Source: an uncultured Faecalicoccus sp. (GTDB lineage Bacteria > Bacillota_I > Bacilli_A > Erysipelotrichales > Erysipelotrichaceae). From it: a stretch of 15,890 nt of DNA. Made by a program: the position numbers and the translations under genes. Numbering within the stretch: the first letter of the stretch is position 1; each line of letters begins with the position of its first letter. Below are positions 1 to 7,261 of the stretch, piece after piece. The notes beneath the pieces are model-generated. The model was given only the letters and a program-made list of their open reading frames with translations. It was not told the origin of the DNA and searched no databases. The stretch spans positions 1-15,890 of the forward strand of contig CABVDD010000043.1 of assembly GCA_902497095.1 (NCBI GenBank), given 5' to 3'.

Positions 1-30
1 GAGATGAAGATACTATACAGAAATGTAGGA

Positions 31-100
31 GTAAATTCACTGTTGAAATAAAGAAAGACTAAATTCAACGATTTTCCTCTGGGTGTGGAATTTACTTTTT
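31..100 (+). other. nested inverted repeat near the left edge, possible terminator or structured RNA
   Basis: GTAAATTCAC (31-40) can pair with GTGGAATTTAC (85-95) with one bulged G. Nested inside, GTTGAA (42-47) pairs with TTCAAC (64-69). A short T-rich run (CTTTTT) follows the outer arm. The long interior and weak T tract make this a poor classical terminator. It could be the 3' end signal of a gene that lies off the left edge, or the end of a mobile element. Reading frames through 1-60 close at TAA codons, so the tail of an upstream gene is possible but cannot be identified. Confidence 0.3.
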
Positions 101-190
101 CACTTCAGCAAGTAAAAACTTTCTATAAATATTTGTAAATCATACAAGATGTATATGTTAGAATTATAAAAAATAGATTAAGGAGAACGT

Positions 191-814
191 ATGCTGATTG
201 ATTTTCTAGAACAATATGGATTAAGCAAGAGAATTTTAAAAGATTTATCCTATGAATCACAATTAGGGAAAAGCTTAAAAAATACACTCCATAAATTTAA
301 TAAAAATGAAGTGCTACAAGAAATTGACAGCATTCATCATTGGTATGATCAACAAGAGATATTGGATGATTTGGCGTTAGATTCGAGAATTAAGTCGGTT
401 GGATCTGCTGAAATAAAATGGGATAGATATTACCCAGATATGAATTTTAGAAGAGTCTTTAATGACATATTGGGATTTAGAATTGTTTGTGACTCGTATG
501 ATGAAGTGCTGTCATGCTCTGATGATGATTTTAGAATTGTTGATATGTCGCAAGGAAAGAATAACGATGATGGCTATAGAGGTGTACATGTCTATTATCA
601 ACTGGACAACAGACATTATCCTATTGAAATCCAAATAAACACTTATTTTGACAGACAATTCAATAACTGGATGCATACTTATTTTTATAAACATGGATAT
701 GATAATCGAATTGGACAAAAATTGCGTTCATTATATGAAAGTGGTAGAATTAGGTCAGTTAATGAGTTTAAGGAGGTGCTTGATCATGTGTTATCTGCTC
801 GCAAAGAAATTTAA
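191..814 (+). CDS. RelA/SpoT-domain (p)ppGpp synthetase-like nucleotidyltransferase
   Basis: This 207-residue cytosolic protein has the RelA/SpoT nucleotidyltransferase signature and no HD hydrolase, TGS or ACT domain. It is about the size of a small alarmone synthetase. RIKS lies at 66-69. NDILGFRIV (91-99) carries the Mg-binding aspartate at 92. GYRGVH (128-133) holds the base-stacking Tyr 129 and His 133. PIEIQINT (144-151) carries the catalytic Glu 146. The usual IQIRT is IQINT here, so a phosphate-contacting Arg is replaced by Asn. The family transfers pyrophosphate from ATP to GDP/GTP, and toxic members can instead make (pp)pApp or modify tRNA; which applies here cannot be read from sequence. 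AGGAG sits 5 bases before the ATG. The 3' end overlaps the next gene by 29 bp, suggesting translational coupling and perhaps a toxin-antitoxin pair. Confidence 0.8.
   Translation: MLIDFLEQYGLSKRILKDLSYESQLGKSLKNTLHKFNKNEVLQEIDSIHHWYDQQEILDDLALDSRIKSVGSAEIKWDRYYPDMNFRRVFNDILGFRIVCDSYDEVLSCSDDDFRIVDMSQGKNNDDGYRGVHVYYQLDNRHYPIEIQINTYFDRQFNNWMHTYFYKHGYDNRIGQKLRSLYESGRIRSVNEFKEVLDHVLSARKEI
771..776 (+). promoter_or_regulatory. ribosome binding site that fixes the start of the small downstream gene
   Basis: A perfect AGGAGG lies inside the 3' end of the RelA/SpoT-like gene, 9 bases before the ATG at 786. This sets the start of the small gene at 786 rather than at earlier in-frame ATGs in the overlap. 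Confidence 0.85.
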
Positions 815-1010
815 AGAACCCGGCAGTGTGGCTTTAAAGGCACGCAGAGGAATAGAATTGGCTGATTTTTCTTCACGTCTTCAAAAGAAACTGGGAAAAG
901 AAGTGCATTTGATCACGGTTACCCGCCCCAGTGCTTACGGGGAATATGCTCCTTTTACTTTTGTCAAAGATTATGACGAATTTGAGAAAGCAGCCTTTAA
1001 AATGAAGTAA
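786..1010 (+). CDS. small conserved protein, DUF6718-like
   Basis: This 74-residue soluble protein begins MCYLLAKKF and carries the block TRPSAYGEYAPF near residues 50-61. I recognise these as hallmarks of a small Firmicutes family of unknown function, which I believe is DUF6718. No signal peptide, membrane segment or catalytic motif is visible. The ATG at 786 is preceded by a perfect AGGAGG and lies within the last codons of the RelA/SpoT-like gene. The two genes therefore share an mRNA, which ends at the hairpin at 1061-1105. The small size and overlap make it a candidate partner or antitoxin of the upstream nucleotidyltransferase, but DUF6718-type proteins may also occur without such a neighbour. 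That role is conjecture. Confidence 0.75.
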   Translation: MCYLLAKKFKEPGSVALKARRGIELADFSSRLQKKLGKEVHLITVTRPSAYGEYAPFTFVKDYDEFEKAAFKMK

Positions 1011-1060
1011 ATCAAATATTCAGTAAATATTTGCCTGTATGATGTATTAAAAATTTTTCG

Positions 1061-1105
1061 ATGTGATTTCCATTCCAGAAACTGGATAGAGAGATCACAT
1101 TTTTT
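1061..1105 (+). terminator. rho-independent terminator of the RelA/SpoT-like operon
   Basis: ATGTGAT (1061-1067) pairs with ATCACAT (1094-1100). An inner stem TCCAG (1074-1078) / CTGGA (1082-1086) has an AAA loop, and a run of T residues follows at 1100-1105. It lies 51 bases after the stop of the small gene. Confidence 0.75.
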
Positions 1106-1174
1106 ATATCCTCTTTTTCATCTATTATATAGCTGCTGAAAAAAGGCAACTTGGTCCAGAGAAAGGAGGAATTT

Positions 1175-1600
1175 ATGACTACGAGAATGGAACTCACACA
1201 AGTTCTGTATTAGGAAACCGTGGATCAGATCCGGAAAGACGGACAATTCTGGGGACAGTTTCTACGATCGGCCTGCCGGAACTACCGTCTGCCCTTTACG
1301 GAAATGGTGCTAGTCTATGCCTAGAAACCGGAGGCAACGGCTGTTTTAGAAATGGAACAGTGGAATCGCAGATATGGATTGTGGGTCCAGAAAGGAGCTA
1401 AAGGGATTGCGGTTATTGATGAAGATTATACCGATCGTACACGGTTAAAGTTTTATTTTGATTATTCGGATACCCGCCCGGGAAATGTAAAATCAGTGAA
1501 ACCATCCATATGGGATATGCCCTCTAATTGGTGCGGCAATGTAACATATATTACTAATATATTGACTTTTATAGAAATATGGTTATACTCCCGTCTTTGA
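1175..1600 (+). pseudogene. N-terminal remnant of a large conjugative-element helicase/methyltransferase-type protein
   Basis: A strong AAAGGAGG precedes the ATG at 1175. One frame reads MTTRMELTQVLY, stop, ETVDQIRKDGQFWGQ, SACRNYRLPF, LVYA, stop, KPEATAVLEMEQWNRR, then GAKGIAVIDED and FDYSDTRPG up to about 1522. This matches my memory of the N-terminus of the very large (about 2000-3000 aa) helicase/methyltransferase-type proteins of Tn1549-like ICEs, which normally read ..SACRNY..PF..Q..YAQ.PDATA... In-frame TAG codons at 1211-1213 and 1322-1324 break the frame; at least the second sits where family members have Gln (YAQ-P). Homology stops near 1522, where IS-derived DNA starts, and the frame closes at 1598-1600. 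The segment is more GC-rich than its surroundings, consistent with transfer. It is surely non-functional as a full protein. Confidence 0.7.
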
Positions 1601-1628
1601 CAGTGAAAAAAGTGTAGAAGTGGCACAG

Positions 1629-1649
1629 AGCCCCTATTCAGGGGCTTTC
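1629..1649 (+). terminator. GC-rich hairpin at the end of the IS1634-like remnant
   Basis: AGCCCCT (1629-1635), loop ATTC, AGGGGCT (1640-1646), then TTTC. The T run follows only on the + strand and is short. The hairpin overlaps the stop codon of the minus-strand transposase remnant and may protect the element from read-through. Confidence 0.45.
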
Positions 1650-2380
1650 AGCCATTTCCTGTCTTGTAGTGATTTATCGCATTTTTCCTTGTCTTTTGTC
1701 TGATGTATGATATTTCTGACCTTTTGTTTTTTCATAATTTCATAATCGGTTCGAAATCCAAATGCTTTATGCAGATCATCCGTGCAATCTGTTCTGGTAT
1801 ATGAGGGTATATATCCGTACCCATCTAATAGCGTAAGCCTCATTTCCCTCATTGTTTTTATCAATTGTTCATATATTTATAATCGAGTTTACTTTCAATG
1901 ATTCTGAAAAATAGTAAAGCCATAAAACAAATGAGAAAATGAGCCTTTAGCCTTTCATCATCTTTTAAATAAATGGATTTGGCATCAAATTCTGTTTTCA
2001 TGATGCGAAAGTAAGCTTCAATCTGCCATCTTCTTTGATTGATCGTTATGATTTCCTGTATATCCGCTTCAAGATTCGTTACAACGGCATAAAATCTATC
2101 ATACTGTGCCTCTTTTTCGATCGCTTCTTTATTGAGCTGCCAAACCTCTTCTTCAGCCAACTCTCCAGCTTGAGTAAAAGCTTGTTTCTTTAAGAAACGT
2201 GCAGGATCGTTCGTTTTTTTTGATTCTTTTTAGGTTTGCCGCTTTCTGTAATCATTTTTATAGCCCGTTCAATCTGTCCGTTTCGAATAGAACGCCGATA
2301 GTTTCTATATTTCAGTGAATATGTCACAACAGCGTTTCTGTAAGATTCTTACTGTCATAAGGTGCTTCTTGATGCTAGTA
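1634..2380 (-). pseudogene. IS1634-family (IS4 superfamily) transposase, multiply frameshifted and truncated
   Basis: Read on the minus strand, pieces of a DDE transposase appear in successive frames. They are APYDSKNLTETL (about 2350), TYSLKYRNYRRSIRNGQIERA (2240-2320 region), DPARFLKK then AEEEVWQLNKEAI with YDRFYAVVTNLE, and RRWQIEAYFRIMKTEF, which holds the catalytic Glu of the C-terminal RNase H-fold block. Next come DERLKAHFLICFMALL, then EQLIKTMREMRL and GYIPSYTRTD up to the end at 1634. I count at least three frameshifts, near 2350-2320, near 2205 and near 1875. The N-terminal half with the first two Asp residues is missing, replaced by ISL3-type sequence. Full-length IS1634 transposases are about 500-600 aa, so this is a dead relic. 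Confidence 0.75.
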
Positions 2381-2384
2381 TAAA

Positions 2385-2571
2385 AAACGGATAAGAGTTG
2401 TTTTTCTCTTCCACGGGCATGAATATGGACCTGACCGACACAGAAAGTGAATTCCGGTTGTGTAGATACAAGGGCAATGTGATAGTAAGTGATGTCCTGA
2501 CGAACGGAAACAGATAGAAAACGGATCCGGGAAGGATCGATATTGAGCAGATTTGTGATAAAATCATACAT
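2385..2571 (-). pseudogene. N-terminal fragment of an ISL3-family transposase
   Basis: The ATG at 2571-2569 (minus strand) starts MYDFITNLLNIDPSRI and continues LSVSVRQDITYYHIALVS, then PEFTFCVGQVHIHARGR. This resembles the start of ISL3 transposases: a short strand-rich segment followed by a CPxCG zinc knuckle and the H-GR-rich stretch. The zinc knuckle is damaged, with FCVG in place of CPVCG. Homology ends near KQLLSVFYT, where the frame runs into IS1634-type DNA, making a chimeric frame that closes at 2305. A perfect AAAGGAGG precedes the start by 8 bases and is buried in a hairpin (separate entry). The fragment cannot encode an active transposase. Confidence 0.65.
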
Positions 2572-2577
2572 GGTAAA

Positions 2578-2631
2578 AACCTCCTTTAGTGTATAAATTT
2601 TCTGGCGAAAAGATTATACCTGAAGGAGGTT
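2578..2631 (-). promoter_or_regulatory. leader hairpin that hides the ISL3 transposase RBS and contains its likely -10
   Basis: AACCTCCTT (2578-2586) is the perfect inverse of AAGGAGGTT (2623-2631), and GTATAA (2591-2596) pairs with TTATAC (2614-2619). On the minus strand the 3' arm is the AAAGGAGG ribosome binding site of the transposase start at 2571. The 5' arm contains TATAAT, a plausible -10. A transcript started from that -10 would begin in the loop and lack the 5' arm, whereas read-through transcripts would fold and mask the RBS. Confidence 0.6.
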
Positions 2632-2653
2632 ATTTTTTGATATCTATCCATAT

Positions 2654-2737
2654 CACCCACACAAAAGTTTAAAGGAGTCTGAAAAATGCCACTCATAACT
2701 TTAAAGCAAACCAACACCCGCAAAAGTTTAAAGTGCC
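2654..2737 (-). repeat. two tandem ISL3-type terminal motifs
   Basis: CACCCACACAAAAGTTTAAAG plus one flanking base pattern at 2654-2674 and CACCCGCAAAAGTTTAAAG at 2715-2733 are near copies in the same orientation. The second is followed by TGCC, giving GGCACTTTAAAC on the minus strand. They resemble the ends of ISL3-type elements seen again at 10363-10382 and 10978-10997, with the common core CTTTAAA followed by a G-rich stretch. Two ends in tandem suggest one ISL3 element inserted next to or into another, or a duplicated end. A weak hairpin, AAAGC (2742-2746) / GCTTT (2755-2759) with a T run, follows on the + strand. Confidence 0.5.
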
Positions 2738-2900
2738 AAATAAAGCGTTTAAGGGCTTTTTTTATACTTTAAACTAAGCAAGAGAAAATCTGTTCATAGA
2801 TAATCAAAAATAATTTTCAAAAAAATTAAGATTTAGACATAAATAATGTTTGTATTTAATTTATGTTTTAGAATGAACGTTGATTATTTATGGAGGAAAT

Positions 2901-3710
2901 ATGAATTATTTGTTACTTATTTTATTGGTGATAATATGTTGTTTGCTTGGATTATATGCGTTGTTGAAAGCGGATAAAAAAGCCAAAATATCAGAGCTTT
3001 TAGAGAATAAAAGAGATTTACTTAATTTATATAATGTTTTAGTTTCGAGTACGGTTTCAGCAGTATTAGTTTCAGGGGTGGCTTATTATGGATACCAACT
3101 GCAGGAAAAAGAGTTGGAACAAAATTTATTAGAGAAGGCGCCAAAGTTTACAATAAGTTCAACAGATGATTTATTTGATGCTGGTTATAAAGAGGCATAT
3201 AAATTAACAAACACACAAGGGATGATTTCTTATGTAACTTTTCAGAGATATTACCAAATTTCGTTTAAGTATAAAGAAAGTTTTGTTAATTTTAAAATAT
3301 CGTTTATAGGAGAGCCGGTTTTACAGGATATACCAGAAAATAATTGGTATTTTGTCCCTACATTACAAAATTTAGATTTGGATGAGATAAAATCAACCAT
3401 AAAGGAATACATTAAAAATAAATTACAAATTGAGGATAGCTATATCGATGGGCAGGTAATGTATTCAGTTGACTTTTTAGATTATAAAAATGATAAGTTT
3501 AAATATGTTTTTAGTGAGGTAGAAAATAAAATAGATATACATCATATTGAAGGAAAAGGATCAGAATATCATGAATACTATAATCCAAACGACTACTCAG
3601 GAGGGTTTTTAGTTATACCTGAAAGAGATTGGCAAGAAATAGTATACAGTAATATTGATCTTGCTCTAAAAACGATAGATAATAGAAACCCTTCTTCTGG
3701 TGATGTATAA
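2901..3710 (+). CDS. unidentified membrane-anchored protein
   Basis: I do not recognise this 269-residue protein. It has two hydrophobic segments at about 3-22 (LLLILLVIICCLLGLYALL) and 43-65 (YNVLVSSTVSAVLVSGVAYY). They are separated by a short charged stretch (KADKKAK..ENKRD). A hydrophilic C-terminal domain of about 200 residues follows, rich in Lys, Glu, Asp and aromatic residues, with no cysteine cluster or catalytic motif I can name. Hairpin-like insertion with both ends on one side of the membrane seems likely. The start at 2901 is chosen because GGAGG (2892-2896) precedes it; an in-frame ATG at 2880 lacks an RBS. It lies between IS debris and the nuclease-helicase operon, in the same direction, with a 226-256 bp AT-rich gap and a separate promoter after it. 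It could be an accessory of that operon or an independent gene. Base composition is very AT-rich like the operon. Confidence 0.65.
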   Translation: MNYLLLILLVIICCLLGLYALLKADKKAKISELLENKRDLLNLYNVLVSSTVSAVLVSGVAYYGYQLQEKELEQNLLEKAPKFTISSTDDLFDAGYKEAYKLTNTQGMISYVTFQRYYQISFKYKESFVNFKISFIGEPVLQDIPENNWYFVPTLQNLDLDEIKSTIKEYIKNKLQIEDSYIDGQVMYSVDFLDYKNDKFKYVFSEVENKIDIHHIEGKGSEYHEYYNPNDYSGGFLVIPERDWQEIVYSNIDLALKTIDNRNPSSGDV

Positions 3711-3924
3711 AATAAAAATTTGAATTACTTTTATTATTAGATTTTAAACACATTAAAAGCTAATTTACATATTTTTGTAAACTAAAGTTTTATGAAATTT
3801 AATTTGTGAGGATTTCTTAATTCATTAAAATAAAAATTAAAAATGAAAATTGTGAAGTAAAAAACAAAATTCAAATCTTAAGCATGAATATAGAATATGT
3901 AGTTAGGGTATAAATAAGCATTGA

Positions 3925-3933
3925 TGTTATAAT
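3925..3933 (+). promoter_or_regulatory. extended -10 promoter of the nuclease-helicase operon
   Basis: TGTTATAAT is a perfect TGn-TATAAT extended -10. No good -35 is visible; TTAGGG at 3903-3908 with 19 bp spacing is the nearest. Transcription would start near 3940, which falls after the ATG at 3937. This favours the ATG at 3967 as the true start of the first gene. Confidence 0.55.
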
Positions 3934-3966
3934 GAGATGGTAAACATTAAAGTGAGTGATATTTAT

Positions 3967-6816
3967 ATGGAAAAATATTTTGTATCAAATAATAGAGTCA
4001 CAGGCACAAAAGTTTTAACAACAATAGATAACGAATTATCTAAATGTACTTCTTTTGCTATAAGTGTAGCTTTTATTACTTATGGTGGATTAGTTACTTT
4101 ATTAGAAACACTTCGAACTTTAGAACAAAAACACATACCAGGACATATTTTAACAACAGATTATTTAATGTTTAGTGATCCAAAGGCACTAGATAAATTA
4201 AGTCAATTTTCAAACATTGATTTAAGAATGTATTGTTGTAAAGATGCAGAAGATGGATTTCATACAAAAGGATATATTTTCGATACAGAAAATGAATATC
4301 ATATTTTGATGGGGAGTTCCAATATTACTTTAAGTGCACTTACAAAAAATATTGAGTGGAATACTCATTTAGTTGTTGATCGAGATGATGAATATAAAAC
4401 TTCTTTATTTAATGAATTTAAACAATTATGGGAATCGAAGAATACAAAATCATATACATCAATAAAATCTATTTACAAAGAACGGTATATACATAATAAA
4501 TCTTTAAAAGATGTTTTAAACACACTGTCTAAAGATACTCAAGATCAATCTTTAAAGCCAAATTTAATGCAAAAGGAAGTTATAAAACGCTTGCAGGATT
4601 CTTATGATAGAAAAGATAAAAGAGGGTTGCTTATTTCGGCAACAGGTACAGGGAAGACATATGCATCAGCTTTTGCGATAAAAAGTGTAAATCCTAGAAG
4701 AATTTTATTTTTGGTCCATAGGGAACAAATTGCTAAACAAGCTTTAAAAAGTTATAAAAGAATTTTTCAAGATGACAAAAATTACGGCCTTTTATCAGGA
4801 AATTCTAAAGAATACGATGCGTTATTCTTATTTTCAACGATGCAGATGATGGCTAAAGATGAATCACTATCTCATTTTTCAAAAGATGCATTTGATGTGA
4901 TTGTGATTGATGAAGTGCATCGAGCAGGAGCTAAAAGTTATCAAAAAATTATGCAGTATTTTCAACCTAAATATTGGTTTGGAATGAGTGCGAGCCCTGA
5001 AAGGACAGATGATTTTGATATCTATTCTTTGTTTGATCACAACATTTTATATGAAATTCGACTCCAACAAGCATTGGAAGATAACTTATTATGCCCATTT
5101 CATTATTTTGGAATTCAGGATTTAGAAATTGATGGAGAAGTATTTGATGATACTACAGGTTATCGTCAATTTTCTAAACTAGTGAGTGATCTTCGAGTAG
5201 ATTATATAATTGAAAGAGCAAATTTTTATGGTTATTCTGGGAATCGCCCAAAAGGATTAGTTTTCTGTAGTAATAAAGAGGAAGCTAAAGAATTATCTAA
5301 AAAGTTTAATGAAAGAGGTATCCCATCTATATCTTTAACTGGAGCAGATTCACAAGAGTTTCGTGAAGATTGCATTGAACGTTTGATAAGGGATGAAAGA
5401 GAAGACTATTTAGAATATATTTTCACAATTGATATTTTTAATGAAGGTGTTGATATCCCGGAAATTAATCAAGTTTTAATGTTACGACCTACACAAAGTG
5501 CTATTGTTTTTGTACAGCAATTAGGTCGTGGTCTCAGAAAGTCTAAAGCTAAAGAATTTGTAGTTATAATTGATTTTATTGGAAATTATAAAAATAACTT
5601 TTTGATTCCTATTGCTTTATCTGGAGATCGTTCTTATAACAAAGATACAATACGTAGATACTTACAAGAAGGAAATAAAATTATTCCGGGAAGTTCGACA
5701 GTTCATTTTGATGAAATATCGAAAAAAAGAATATATGAATCAATTGATACAGCTAATTTTAGTGATATACGACTGATTAAAGAGTCTTATACACAATTAA
5801 AATATAAGTTAGGACGAATACCTAATTTAATGGATTTTGATGTTTTTGGGTCTATTGATCCTTTGCGTATCTTTGATAATAAGAATTTAGGATCTTATCA
5901 TATCTTTTTGAAAAAATATGAAAAAGAATACAATGTATCTTTTACACGTGTTGAAGAAAAGTTTTTAGAATTTATCTCTAGAAAGTTTGCTTCTGGGAAA
6001 AGGCCACATGAATTATTAGCTATTCATCATCTGATATATCAAGAAAAGAATTTATTTGCGTATTTAAAAAAGGTTCTTAAAAATCAATATCAAATAGAAA
6101 TGACAAATCAAACAAAGATAAATATGATTAATTTATTAACGAATGAATTTACGACGGGAAGCGGGAACAAGACTTATAAAGAATGTATTTTTATTCAACC
6201 AGATGGAAATGATTACAAGATATCAGAAGTGTTTTCTAATTTATTGAATAATGAGGTATTTAAAAAACAAGTTAATGAAGTTATTCAATTTGGATTATAT
6301 AGAAATCATCAAGAATATAGTCGCCGATACGAAAATACGTCTTTTCAGCTTTATTCTAAATATACTTATGAAGATGTTTGTCGTTTATTAGAGTGGGAAA
6401 AAGGAGAAGTTCCGTTAAATATTGGAGGCTATAAATATGATAAGAATACAAATACGTATCCTGTATTTATCAATTATGATAAAGCCGAAGATATTGCGGA
6501 TACAGTAAAGTATGAGGATCATTTAGTATCTCCAGATAGATTGATTGCGATTTCAAAATCAAATCGTACAGTAAGTTCTGATGATGTACAAACAGCATTA
6601 AATTCCAAAATGTTAGGTGTAGACATGGAGTTATTCGTTCGAAAGAATAAAGATGACAAAATATCAAAAGAATTTTATTATATGGGAAAAATTATCCCTA
6701 CAGGTAAGCATAAGCAATTTGTTATGCCAAATACAAATTCAACAGCGGTAGAAATAGAATATCAGCTAAAGACACCTATAAAAGAAGATTTATATGATTA
6801 TATTGTGAATTCATAA
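3967..6816 (+). CDS. PLD-family nuclease / SF2 DEAD-like helicase / DUF3427 fusion protein
   Basis: This is a large cytosolic protein of 949 residues from the ATG at 3967, or 959 if started at 3937; residue numbers here use 3937. The N-terminal 160 residues are a phospholipase-D-type nuclease domain with one HKD motif: H109-T-K111-x4-D116 followed by GSSN (126-129). One HKD motif implies a dimeric active site. An SF2 helicase core follows: Walker A ATGTGKT (235-241), DEVH (325-328), SAS (351-353), motif V NEGVDIPE (502-509) and motif VI QLGRGLRK (528-535). The C-terminal third, to GYKYD..YPVFINY and GKIIPTG, matches DUF3427. Family knowledge: COG3886 (HKD nuclease) and COG1061 (SSL2-like helicase) fusions are common in defence islands. 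It starts an operon with the next gene only 11 bp away. It likely unwinds and cuts nucleic acid; the target is unknown. An extended -10 at 3925-3933 supports 3967 as the start. Confidence 0.85.
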   Translation: MEKYFVSNNRVTGTKVLTTIDNELSKCTSFAISVAFITYGGLVTLLETLRTLEQKHIPGHILTTDYLMFSDPKALDKLSQFSNIDLRMYCCKDAEDGFHTKGYIFDTENEYHILMGSSNITLSALTKNIEWNTHLVVDRDDEYKTSLFNEFKQLWESKNTKSYTSIKSIYKERYIHNKSLKDVLNTLSKDTQDQSLKPNLMQKEVIKRLQDSYDRKDKRGLLISATGTGKTYASAFAIKSVNPRRILFLVHREQIAKQALKSYKRIFQDDKNYGLLSGNSKEYDALFLFSTMQMMAKDESLSHFSKDAFDVIVIDEVHRAGAKSYQKIMQYFQPKYWFGMSASPERTDDFDIYSLFDHNILYEIRLQQALEDNLLCPFHYFGIQDLEIDGEVFDDTTGYRQFSKLVSDLRVDYIIERANFYGYSGNRPKGLVFCSNKEEAKELSKKFNERGIPSISLTGADSQEFREDCIERLIRDEREDYLEYIFTIDIFNEGVDIPEINQVLMLRPTQSAIVFVQQLGRGLRKSKAKEFVVIIDFIGNYKNNFLIPIALSGDRSYNKDTIRRYLQEGNKIIPGSSTVHFDEISKKRIYESIDTANFSDIRLIKESYTQLKYKLGRIPNLMDFDVFGSIDPLRIFDNKNLGSYHIFLKKYEKEYNVSFTRVEEKFLEFISRKFASGKRPHELLAIHHLIYQEKNLFAYLKKVLKNQYQIEMTNQTKINMINLLTNEFTTGSGNKTYKECIFIQPDGNDYKISEVFSNLLNNEVFKKQVNEVIQFGLYRNHQEYSRRYENTSFQLYSKYTYEDVCRLLEWEKGEVPLNIGGYKYDKNTNTYPVFINYDKAEDIADTVKYEDHLVSPDRLIAISKSNRTVSSDDVQTALNSKMLGVDMELFVRKNKDDKISKEFYYMGKIIPTGKHKQFVMPNTNSTAVEIEYQLKTPIKEDLYDYIVNS

Positions 6817-6827
6817 AGGAAAGAAAA

Positions 6828-7238
6828 ATGGAAAGAAAAATAGTAGAAGTTGTTGCAGCGGTAATACGAAATCAAGATAAAATTTTTACGACACAACGTG
6901 GTTATGGTGAATTTAAGGATGGTTGGGAGTTCCCTGGTGGGAAGATAGAACCGGGAGAAACACCTCAACAAGCGTTAGTTCGAGAAATTCAAGAAGAATT
7001 GGATACAGAAATAGAAGTAGGTGATTTAATTGATGTTGTAGAGTATGACTATCCTACATTTCACTTAAAAATGCATTGTTTTTGGGCCAAAATAAAAAAA
7101 GGAAATCTAGTTTTGAAAGAGCATGAAGCATCAAAATGGTTAACAAAAGAAACTATTCATTCGGTAGAGTGGCTTCCTGCGGATTTAGGGCTTGTTGATA
7201 TGATTGAGAAAATTCTAATGTTTTATGAAGAAAAATAG
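6828..7238 (+). CDS. MutT-like Nudix (deoxy)nucleoside triphosphate pyrophosphohydrolase
   Basis: This 136-residue cytosolic Nudix hydrolase has an intact metal-binding box: G38-x5-E44-x7-R52-E53-I-Q-E56-E57. The usual Gly after EEx is Asp 59 (EELDTEI), a conservative variant. VVAAVIRNQDKIFTTQRG and the WEFPGGK entry to the Nudix box resemble the MutT/NudG group. That group hydrolyses oxidised or modified (d)NTPs such as 8-oxo-dGTP or 5-substituted dCTP to the monophosphate. The exact substrate cannot be told from sequence. AAAGGAAAG precedes the ATG, 11 bp after the helicase stop, so the genes are co-transcribed. The stop is TAG, which shows amber is a normal stop here. Its place between two nuclease-helicases suggests a specialised role rather than general housekeeping. 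Confidence 0.9.
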   Translation: MERKIVEVVAAVIRNQDKIFTTQRGYGEFKDGWEFPGGKIEPGETPQQALVREIQEELDTEIEVGDLIDVVEYDYPTFHLKMHCFWAKIKKGNLVLKEHEASKWLTKETIHSVEWLPADLGLVDMIEKILMFYEEK

Positions 7239-7261
7239 ATATATTTTTTTAGGAGGTAAAA

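Noticed and set aside
1012..1197. Minus-strand open frame of 61 codons.
   Set aside because: It overlaps the terminator hairpin and the ICE-relic RBS, and its hydrophobic, Ser-rich text matches nothing.
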